From NCBI GenBank assembly GCA_010909165.1, contig MU008180.1, forward strand, positions 371,884-435,883: a stretch of 64,000 nucleotides of DNA. Reading direction: 5' to 3'. The stretch comes from Anthoceros angustus (lineage: Eukaryota; Streptophyta; Anthocerotopsida; Anthocerotales; Anthocerotaceae). Each line of letters opens with the position of its first letter. Position 1 is the first letter of the stretch. Under the pieces are notes generated by a model. The model did not search any database. It was given only the letters and a program-made list of their open reading frames with translations, and was not told the DNA's origin. Shown here one piece after another: positions 55,602 to 64,000 of the stretch. Position numbers and translations under genes: made by a program.

Positions 55602-55862
55602 TGCAGCGGAAGATCAAGTGTGCTTGTACACTTGTTGATGCACAGTGGTGTGGGGATTATGATCCTCCACGAAAGCTCTGACAACTTCACGCTAGATGCG
55701 TGGCATCCTTGATTTGATTTTTCCAATAACACGGATGGTTACCAAGCTTCACATGAAGCCATTGCTTGACCAATAGACACCTTCCTCGCAGTGTTGCATT
55801 TTGACCAACAGGCACCTTCCTCTGCAGTGGCACGTGGTTGAAGGTGACGACGATTCGAGACT

Positions 55863-56285
55863 TCAGCAGTGGAGGGTTTGGTACCTCCGTAAAGTTAGGG
55901 TTTGTTCCTTTGGTTGTTGAAGGCTTTCAATCATGGAGATTAGTGTGCCAATCCTGCCATTCGTTTGATTGATAGCTTGAACAATCACCCTGGAAGTGAG
56001 GTGGGCATCCAATCGCATGGGAACGGTAGGCCTTTCTTGCCCTCGTGTTGCAGATTGGTCTCTGTCAAGATTAGGATTTTCCCAACGTGAGAATTGCCTT
56101 CTCGCGTTGAAATTTATCCCCTTGAGATCACGTGGCAAGGGTGCCCAATTTAGATGGGTGTTTGCCCTGCCCTGATCGCGCCGTGGAGGCGTCCAGTTCC
56201 CCAAAGGATTACTGTAGAATTGCTCCCTAACCCGCTTGACGGGAGGGGCCACGCACCGTGCGCAGTTGTTCCTTCTTCCTGGCAT
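55863..56285 (-). CDS. Extra basic reading frame between PBS and gag in copia-2
   Basis: From ATG at 56285 there are 140 codons: MPGRRNNCARCVAPPVKRVR, WTPPRRDQGRANTHLNWAPL, RQFSRWENPNLDRDQSATRG, then RVIVQAINQTNGRIGTLISM. The N-terminus is Arg/Asn/Pro-rich and the C-terminus helix-like. It is intact while neighbouring gag is broken. I recognise no family. Copia elements do not usually have a separate gene here. Confidence 0.45.
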   Translation of the reverse strand: MPGRRNNCARCVAPPVKRVREQFYSNPLGNWTPPRRDQGRANTHLNWAPLPRDLKGINFNARRQFSRWENPNLDRDQSATRGQERPTVPMRLDAHLTSRVIVQAINQTNGRIGTLISMIESLQQPKEQTLTLRRYQTLHC

Positions 56286-56401
56286 TTTTAAAAAAATGTG
56301 AAGTAACAAGCAACGCGACGACGCGCGACATCAGCATCATTAGCATCTACACACGCTAAGCATTGCAATCACAAGCGTGCACTCAATGCATTCAGACGCC
56401 T

Positions 56402-56413
56402 GCTCTGATACCA
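56402..56413 (-). promoter_or_regulatory. copia-2 primer-binding site
   Basis: On the minus strand tggtatcagagc directly follows the 5' LTR end (ttttcact). It is complementary to initiator tRNA-Met. Confidence 0.9.
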
Positions 56414-56562
56414 AGTGAAAAGAAGAAGCGAGACAAACTCGAGACTTGACTCTTGCATTCATTACAAAGAATAACAGAATTGTTCACTTATCAAGTTATC
56501 GAAACGACACTTCTAATTAACCCTAGTTTATCTTTGTGGGTTAGAGATGTTCTATCTCCACA
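56414..56562 (-). repeat. copia-2 5' LTR
   Basis: It pairs with 49950-50100 and is flanked on its outer side by the second tagcc target copy (56563-56567). Confidence 0.9.
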
Positions 56563-56945
56563 TAGCCCATATCGATCCCATGGCACGCCGCACTGTCGGT
56601 GCAGTTCACTGTTACCCAGTGACCTCCTTGCCATGTGCAACTGTCCAACTAACGCATTACTTACTGCCATTACCAAGGTTGTACACACAGTGGCAGTGGC
56701 TGATGGCTGATGCATTTTCTGAACAAAGTACCCTTGTGATAGGAGTACAGCCATTTTATGCCGTAATACGCTCAAAGGCGCGGGAGACGTCTCACAGGCT
56801 TGTCTCGACTCTCCAGTTCTTCCCATGCTCCCTCACCTCCTCCTTCTCGATTCTCTCCGTCCGAATTCTGATTTGATAGATTTCCGATTGCGAGTTCACT
56901 GCGCCTGCTCCATTCTGCGCGCCCAGCTGCCCAGGCCAAGCTGGA
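56563..56945 (+). promoter_or_regulatory. Upstream region of helicase B, homologous to that of C
   Basis: Segments such as cgccgcactgtcggtgcagt, tgctgatggctgatgcat-like, cgctcaaaggcgcgggagac and tcctccttctcgattctctc recur in the same order at 60250-60600 before copy C. The two genes therefore share a duplicated promoter and 5'UTR. The TATA box and start site were not located. Confidence 0.6.
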
Positions 56946-59865
56946 ATGGATGTGGACGACGCTGCTTGTTCCGAGGGGGATGTGATTCCCACTCAGTTGA
57001 TGCAGCCGGGGGAAATCCTACACACGCAGTCCTGAATTTTGCCGGTCTTCTCCAAGAAGAGGGAGGCATCCACCTGCTCCTCCAACTCGGCTGCCGTCGA
57101 GCACCACGATGGGGAAATGAAGTTGGTGGATTTGCTGGAGCGGCTCCGGCTTGGTGACCTGGCTGTGACGGAGGTGCCACCGATTTGAGTGGTGATGCAT
57201 CATGGCATCCCCTACAGAAATAGGAAGCTTGGGGTTTTCAAGGAGCTCGGGAGCCAATTCCGTCCGGTGAAGGTGGTCTCCTTGGATGACTGTGGGAAGG
57301 AGTTTTACCGAAAGTGGGACTCCCCAAGCTCGGGGAAAAGCGTGTCCTTCTACAGCGAGTCGGAGCGGAAGGAGAAGTTGCATCAAACGTCTACGGTGTC
57401 CTGAGCTGGTGTCTGGAGTGCGTGCAGAGCAAGAAGCTGTACAGGGCCAGGTAGTATGCACATTGGATTAGGTAGGGTAAATTTGCACGCAACTGCATTG
57501 TTGCATTGGGGCAATTGTTGTTTTGTGTGAGGGAGAGGAACGAGCCTGACCATGCGGTCTCAATGACTGAGTGTTGGATTTGGTGTGCACTGTGCCCGGA
57601 ACAGGCGAAGCGCATTGGGCTGACTTCCGAGTCCGTGGTGCGATATGTGAGGGCCTTTAAATGGCCTTTGCTGGAGGAGACCAGAGGCACCATTGAACAG
57701 GAGCTGGAGGGTGTAGAAGCCGCGCCTCGTTTCCAGTTCTCGGCGCGAGAGCTCAGACATTTGTAAGGTGTGGGTTGGTTCCAGACTTTCGAGCTGAAGG
57801 TCTCAGAAGGGGCTTACCACCCCAGGACCAATGATCTGGTTCTGTTCTCAACAGAAAGTCTCCATGAGCTTAACAGGGCGACCTACATGTTTGGCTATAT
57901 TAAGAGGGTGGTCAACGCTGGAGGCTGTAACTTGCGGTGCAGCACTCTTGTGCATGCACCAGATCATAGTACCGAGCTGCTCTTCAGGACGACAATGCAC
58001 CATGGACTGTTCTCCTCATCAGCAACTTAGGTACCAAGTTGAGAGATTTGGGACACTCTGGCGTCGCTGTGTAAGGATTCTAGATTACGAGGACTTGCAG
58101 GACTAGTACTGCAAGAGATTCTCCAGCCGGAGTTGTACTGCTTGATATGCTCAACAGCTGTCTGGGAGAAATGTCTGATCATGAGCATTGTTGCACTGTT
58201 GGTTTTCAGACAGTTTGAGCGGATGGTTTTGTCAAAGCTGGCTTGGTTCTATGTTTTGTAGACATGTCCCCAGTTGCCAACCTATGGCGTTTGATGAAGT
58301 AGAGCTGCCTGTGAGAGCCTACTGTGAAGATGTCAGATCCATGAATCAGTCCCAAGTGGAAGCAGGTATACATGCAGTGTCTGGACTTGTGAGCTGAGTT
58401 GCACCCGAGTCCAGGACCACCAGCAACGGGGAAGACTTCCCTTCCGGTCTCTTCATTGTCTACACTTGGCAGCATGAGTTACAGAGTCCACTTGGCTGCA
58501 CCAACCAACACGGCCATTTGTGAGGTTGCTTTCAGGTTTGTGTCACAGATGTTGGTTCTTGAGCAGAGGGATAAATAGTTTGGTGCCTGTTTTCCACATG
58601 TAGTGATTCGTGGCAAAGGAAGCAGGGTGTTGAACCTAGGAGACGCAGTACTTGTTAGGACCGAAGAGGGAATAAACCCGAGACCTATGCAGTGCTGGAG
58701 AGGATTTTTCTACCCCGCAGGGTGAGCAGATTGGTGGACGCTTTCTCGGGCCACAAGAAGTGTGGTGAGGCTCTCAGCAACTTGCTGGAATGTGCGTTAG
58801 AAGAATACGAGAGGCACAGACAATCCTCACCGCCCCCTGACAACGGCGAGGAGCCACAATTATTAGTCACTCTCGTCAGGAAGAATTTGAAGGACCTCAG
58901 TTCGTCTGTGATCCGCCATGGTCATACTCTATTCCTGGACATGCCTAGCGTCTTTCTTACCTCTGAAACAAGGCAGAGCGTAGATCAAGCTTCACTTCTC
59001 ACAAAGCAGGTTGTTGCGTATTTCAATAAGCAGGATATTTCTGATGCAGACGTTGTCCCCTACACCCGCGGAACGTAGTCCTGTATCATGGGTACTCGAT
59101 AAGGTGAAAAGTGATTCTCTAATTCTTGGTTCCTGTGGAGAGGCAGGTTGTGGTATGCTTGCAGGAAGTGTCCCCTCTGCAGGCCACCGTGAACATCATT
59201 GTGTCCGAAACTCCTAGATCGTCTTTAGTACAGTTGCCTCGGGTGGCCGCGAAATTGTACAGCGCTCTGGCACCTTCGACCGTGTGTTGATTGATGAAGC
59301 CTCCCAACTTGTGGAGGCAGAAATGCTTGTGATAATAAAGTCCCCCCAACTGCGACAAGTTTTGCTGGTCGCGGACCATAAGCAGTCGGCACCCACGGTT
59401 CTCAGTCAGGTAACTTTCCCTGAGAACCGCCCTGGACATTTCCAGGAAGCCCAATCCAGGAGCTGATCTTGCTGTTACATAGGTGGCGAAGAAGTGCGAA
59501 TACGTCCGCAGTCTCCTCGCCAGACTCCACGAGCTAAAGCATCCCTGCCAAATGGTGGATGCGCAGTGTCGGATGCATCCAGACATCACTAATAAGGCGT
59601 TTTATGCAGTAGATGTCGAGAATGGTGCCAATGTTTTGTCGGAAAAATATTCGAGCAAGCTGATACAGGACACATCCATGAAAACATACCGCCTTCTGGA
59701 CATTTCAGATGGAACAGAGAAGAAGGACTTCAGACAACGCTCTCACATCGACTCGGTAGAAGTAGCAATTGTGAGTCACTTAATTGATCCATGAGCTTCA
59801 CAAATGTGAGTATAGTCATCGGTGATGGCTACGCTGTTTCTGAAATCTTCCTTTCAAGAAGGTCT
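56946..59865 (+). pseudogene. UPF1/SEN1-like helicase, copy B (truncated pseudogene)
   Basis: The likely exons are 56946-57450, 57605-about 58147, about 58275-59409 and 59483-59794. In-frame stops occur at about 57036 (after HTQS) and 57186 (PPI-stop). Both splice sites of intron 2 are altered compared with C: the GTATGC donor reads atatgc and the acag acceptor reads gaca. The Walker region is rearranged, with GPPATGKTS in another frame. DEASQ survives, GDHKQLAP reads ADHKQSAP and QYRMHP reads QCRMHP. Homology to C ends in intron 4 near 59865, so motifs IV-VI are missing. Clearly non-functional. Confidence 0.9.
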
Positions 59866-60432
59866 CAGAAAGGAAGGCCTGGTGGCGGTCCTTCCCCGCA
59901 AGGAACCTCCAGCCACGCCGGTCGTTGAACACGAGCCGGCACGTGGTAAAGCTGAGGCAGCGGACGTGCCCGAAAGGGAGCTCAGCCAGAAGCAGGAAAA
60001 CTAAGCCGTAGCCGCGGATCGGAATGCACGCATCAAGGCCAGCAGGCCAGAGGGAAGAAGAAGGGCATGGTTCTTCCATGCGCGTTCGCTCTCGCCGTGG
60101 CGATGGAGGGGAGGCCAAAAAGCTCCAGCAGGATGCGGGACTGATTGCGACTCCCATGGACAGAGAGGCCCGTAGCCACGCTCATGCCGCTCCGAGAGCT
60201 CTAGACCGCAACCAGTCTTGGCGCTTCGAGCACATACTAATCGAACATGGCCCGCGCCGCACCGTCACTGCAGTTCGCTGTTCTTACCTACCCAGTGAAG
60301 TCCATGCCATGAGAGCACGCCAATTGCAATTAAGGCACCCGTTTAGAGCTCACCTACTGTCAAGACGAAGTTAACACACATTAGCAGCGGCTGATGCATG
60401 TTCAGTACAAGCACATAGGTGGTAGGAGTAAG
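59866..60432. other. Junction between helicase B and C; C upstream sequence
   Basis: The sequence from 59866 to about 60200 has no counterpart in copy C intron 4. A plus-strand frame at 59822-60004 and a minus-strand frame at 60157-59816 are both open with no motif. From about 60250 the sequence matches the upstream region of helicase B. Confidence 0.4.
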
Positions 60433-60495
60433 CCATTACGCTCCGGCGGCGGGCCATTACGCTCCGGCGGCGGGCCAGTACGCTCCGGCTGCCGT
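60433..60495 (+). repeat. 21-bp tandem repeat, three copies, in the helicase C upstream region
   Basis: Units ccattacgctccggcggcgg plus g lie at 60433-60453 and 60454-60474, with a variant (ccagtacgctccggctgccg) from 60475. A shorter fourth trace (ttatacgctcaaa) follows. Copies A and B have only single related motifs. Confidence 0.95.
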
Positions 60496-60646
60496 TATAC
60501 GCTCAAAGACGCGGGAAACATTTCACAACTCTTCTCAACTTCTCAAGCTCTTGTTACGCTCCCTCAGCTCATCCTCCTCGATTCTCTCCATACGCCTTCT
60601 GTTTTGTTCAGTTGTGCGTGCGCGCCCAGCTGCCGGCGAAGCCAGA

Positions 60647-63600
60647 ATGGATGGGGACGAAGCTGCAAGTTCTGAGGGAAATGTGATTCCGACTCAGCTG
60701 ATGGAGCCGGGGGATATCCGGTACACGCAGTCCTCAATCTCGCCGGTCTTCTCCAAGAGGAGGGCGCCGGCCGCTTGCGCCTCCTACTCGGCTGCCGTGA
60801 AGCACCACGATGGGGGAGGGACGTTGGAGGGCATGCTGAAGCAGCTCCGGAGTGGTGACTTGGCTGTCACGGATGTGCCACCGATTCGAGTGGTGATGCG
60901 CGATGGCGTCCCCTACAGCCTGGACAATAGGAGGCTTTGGGTTTTCAAGGAGCTTGGGAAGCCAATTCCGGTACAAGTGGTCGCCTTGGATGACCGCGAG
61001 AAGGAGTTTTTCCGAAAGTGGGACTCGCAAGGCTCGGGGAAGAGCGTGTCCATTTCCGGGAAGTCGGAGCGAGACGAGAAGTATCACCCAACGCCGATGG
61101 TGAACGAAGTCCTGACCTGGTGTCTGGACAACGTGCAGAGCACGAAGATGTACGAGAACAAGGTAGTGTGCACATTGGGTAAATTTGCACGCAATTGCCT
61201 TGTTGCGGTCATTGTTGCACTGTGAAGTGATTGTTGTTTTGTGAGGGAGAGGAACGAGTCTGATCATGCGGTCGCCGGGACTGAGTGTGGGATTTTGGGT
61301 GCACTGTGCGGGGGACAGGCAAAGCCAATTGGGCTGACGTTCGAGTCTCTGGAGCGGTATCTGAAGGGCTTTAAGTGGGCTTTGCTGGAGGAGACAAGAG
61401 CCAGCGTTGAACAGCAGCTGGAGGATATAGGAGCTGCCCCTCGTTTCCAGGTCTCGGCGCGACAACTCAAAGGTTTGCGTGGTGGGGCTAAGTTCAAGAC
61501 CTTCGAGCTGACGGTCCCAGAAGGGACTTACCAGCCCAGGACCAAGGATCTGGTTCTGTTCTCAACAGTATGGCCTGAGGGTCTCCACGACCTTAACAGG
61601 GCGACCTACATGTTTGGTTCTCTGAGGCAGAACTTCGAGGCTGAGGGCTCTAACGATAACTTGAGGTTCAGTGCTCATGTCCATGCACCAGATTATAGTC
61701 CCGAGTCTGTTGCTCTTCTGGACGACAAGGCAACATGGACTGTTCTTCACATCACCAACTTAGCTACCAAGTTGAGGATTTGGGACACTTTGGCGTCTCT
61801 GTATGAGGATCCTACACCTCAAGAAGGTGCAGGACCAGTACTGCAAGAGGTTATCCGGGCGGAGTTGGACTGCTGGGTATGCCCAACAGACGCTTTAGAG
61901 AAATGTCTGATCATGAGAATCGTTTGCACAAATGTCTGATCATGAGCCCTGCTGCACTGTTTGTTTTCAGACAACCTGATCATGAGCGGGGATGGGTTTC
62001 TAAAAGCTGGCCTGGTCTTTGTTATGTACACAGGTTCCAAGTTGCCAACGTATGGCGTTTGATGAAGTAGAGCTGCCAGTGAGAACCTACTGTGAAGATG
62101 TCAGATCCATGAATCAGTCCCAAGTGGAAGCCGTTATACATGCGGTGTCTGGACTTGTGAACAGAGTTGCACCTCGAGTAAGACTCATACAAGGACCACC
62201 AGGGACGGGAAAGACTTCCATGCTGGTCTCTTTATTGTCTATACTTGGCAGCATGAGTTACAGAGTCCACATGTCTGCACCAACCAACACAGCCATTTGT
62301 GAGGTTGCTTCCAGGTTTGTTTCACAGATGTTGGTCCGTGAGCAGAAGCAAGTACAGTTTGGTGCCTGTTTTCCACGTGTGGTGGTTCGTGGCGAAGGAA
62401 GCAGGGTGTTGAATTTGGGAGACGTAGTACTTGTTGGGAGCGAAGAGGGAATAGACCTCGAGACCCATGAAGTGCTGGAAAGGATTTATCTGCCCCGCAG
62501 GGTGAGCAGATTGTTGGAGGCCTTGTCTTGTATCACTGGCTATAAGAAATGTGCCGAGGCTCTCAGGAACTTCCTGAAATGTGCGTTATCAGAATTCGAG
62601 AGGTATACCCAATACACCCGTGACGACGGTGAGGAGCCACTGTCATTAGTCAATTTCGTGAGGAAAAATTTGAAGGTCCTCAGTTCGTCTGTGATCCGCC
62701 AGTCTCATACTCTAATCCAAGACGTGCCAAGCGTCTTTCTTACCTCTGAAACAAGGGAGAGGTTTTATCAAGCTTCACTCCTCACAGAGTATGTGGTTGC
62801 GTATTTCAATACGCAGGATTTTTCTGATGAAGAAATAAGTATATTGCTGTCCCCTACACCCGCCAAACTTGGTCGTGTATCAGGGATACTTGATATGAAG
62901 TTGCTGAATTTTGAGGATTTTGTGAAAGTGAAAAATGATCTTCTTCAGATTCTGGGCTCCTGTGGAGTGGACGGTTGTGGTATGGTTCCAGGAAATGTCC
63001 CCTCTGCAGGCCTTCTTGAAAATCTTTGTATGCGAAACTCCAAGATCCTGTTCAGTACGGTTTCGACAGGTGGCAAAAACTGTGTGCAGAGTTCTGGCAC
63101 CTTCGACTGTGTGATTATTGATGAAGCCTCCCAACTTGTGGAGGCAGAAACGTTGGTGGTGATGAATTCCCCCAAATTGCAACAAGTTTTGCTGGTCGGG
63201 GACCATAAACAGTTGGCACCCACGGTTCTCAGTCAGGTAACTTTCCTTGATAAGCAACCTTGCACACGTGCTTGGGCCAACTTCATGGGTCCGCTCCATT
63301 AACTTTCGAGGAAGCCTGAAAGTAGATGTTGGTAATCTCAGGTGGCGAAGAAGTGGGGATACGATCGCAGCCTCTTCACAAGACTCCACGAGCTAAAGCG
63401 TCCCTGCCAAATGCTGAATGTGCAGTATCGGATGCATCCAGACATCAGTCTTTTCCCTCATGAGAAATTTTACGCAGGAGATGTCAAGAATGGTCCCAAT
63501 GTTTTGTCAGAAGCGTATTCAATCAAGCCGATTCAAGACACATTCATGAAAACGTACAGCTTTCTGGATGTTTCAGATGGGACAGAGGAAATGGAGTTTG

Positions 63601-64000
63601 GACAACGCTCTTACACCAATTCGGTAGAAGTAGCGATTGTGATGCACTTGATTGACAAGCTCAACCAAGGTGAGTATAGTCATTGGTGCTGGCTGCCCTG
63701 TTTCTGAAATCTTGCTCACAAGAAGCAATGTTTCATGTGCGTGCTCTCGGTGCGGTTTCACCATCTTTCAAACCAATCAACGTTGACTGAGTGATCCGTT
63801 GTGCTCATCAGTTTGTGCAGCGAAGGATATTTTCCTGTCGGTTGGAGTAATAGCTCCATATCGAGGACAAGTAGAGGCGTTAGCCCGACGTCTTGATGGG
63901 GATGACAGACTCTTTTCCAACGTCACCGCTGAAGTGCGATCAGTTGACGGCTTCCAAGGCAGGGAGAAAGATGTCATCATTTTCTCTGCAGTTCGATCGA
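60647..64000 (+). CDS. UPF1/SEN1-like superfamily-1 helicase, copy C (intact, partial at window edge)
   Basis: The predicted exons are 60647-61162, 61319-61876, 62034-63236, 63342-63669 and 63812 to beyond the window, all with GT-AG introns of 105-157 bp. The ATG at 60647 is chosen because ATG-GA is conserved in copies A and B; an in-frame ATG upstream at 60419 falls in repeats. Exons 1-2 (358 aa) hold a family-specific N-terminus with VPYSLDNRRLWVFKEL and ATWTVLHITNLATKLRIWDT. Helicase motifs follow: Walker A GPPGTGKTS at about residues 412-420, APTNTAICEVA (Ia), DEASQLVEAE near 720 (II), GDHKQLAPTVLSQ (III), [19 protein letters not shown] and [15 protein letters not shown] (V). The family unwinds RNA or RNA:DNA hybrids using ATP. 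The C-terminus with motif VI is outside the window. The reading frame has no breaks. Confidence 0.9.

Larger units (their letters stand above)
49950..56562 (-). mobile_element. Ty1/copia element copia-2 with TSD
   Basis: The LTRs lie at 49950-50100 and 56414-56562, both ending (plus strand) gatgttctatctccaca. tagcc is duplicated at 49945-49949 and 56563-56567. The PBS on the minus strand abuts the right LTR. The coding order on the minus strand is gag (55.6 kb), knuckle (54.8), protease (54.65), pre-integrase (54.4-54.15), integrase (53.8-53.5), RT (52.4-51.7) and RNase H (51.25), the true copia order. Several stops and frame changes show it is inactive. The near-identical LTRs suggest a young insertion. 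Confidence 0.9.

Noticed and set aside
60419-60646. Upstream in-frame extension of helicase C
   Set aside because: It consists of the translated 21-bp repeats and 5' leader. Conservation with A and B begins at the ATG at 60647.
1-64000. Prokaryotic operon, phage or defence system
   Set aside because: No operon-like gene packing, no ribosome-binding-site spacing and no bacterial gene families; all recognisable genes are eukaryotic with introns or plant transposons.

Overview
The window is nuclear DNA of a streptophyte (a land plant or charophyte alga). The evidence is the combination of GT-AG introns of about 80-350 bp, a plant-type tRNA-Leu(CAA), Ty1/copia and Ty3/gypsy elements, a CACTA transposase with DUF4218- and DUF4216-type regions, and a UPF1/SEN1-like superfamily-1 helicase gene family. 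The lineage cannot be fixed from sequence alone. No bacterial or organellar genes were seen.

Layout. (1) 1-7033: upstream DNA and helicase copy A, frameshifted, with a tRNA-Leu gene antisense inside one of its introns. (2) 7506 to about 46805: one Ty1/copia element (copia-1) whose two LTRs lie about 39 kb apart, because a CACTA element and further mobile DNA sit inside it. The inserted DNA comprises the CACTA element (from 9281), a palindromic 20-mer array (17.9-18.3 kb), an A/C-rich minus-strand multi-exon locus with a tyrosine-recombinase-like exon and a triplicated exon cassette (19.3-24.2 kb), a GGCCAAGG minisatellite and a ~330-bp repeat array (25.8-28.9 kb), purine-rich gag-like DNA (29.7-33.5 kb), tandem LTR-like units with a PBS (33.5-35.7 kb) and a Ty3/gypsy pol whose integrase ends in a PHD finger (36-43.3 kb). 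(3) 46.8-49.9 kb: spacer, a coiled-coil reading frame, and a block homologous to the DNA upstream of helicase A. (4) 49950-56562: a second, minus-strand copia element (copia-2) with LTRs, PBS and a 5-bp target-site duplication. (5) 56.6-59.9 kb: helicase copy B, a truncated pseudogene. (6) 60.4-64.0 kb: helicase copy C, open throughout and leaving the window.

Reading. The ancestral state was probably a tandem array of three helicase genes A-B-C. Copia-1 entered the A-B spacer and was itself enlarged by later insertions. Copia-2 separated B from its upstream block. A and B decayed while C stayed intact. None of the mobile elements looks autonomous now.

Caveat. Copies of the same repeat differ mainly by small insertions or deletions at CTG/CAG sites, the plant CHG methylation context. 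Some frameshifts in the repetitive region may therefore be consensus errors and not real mutations.
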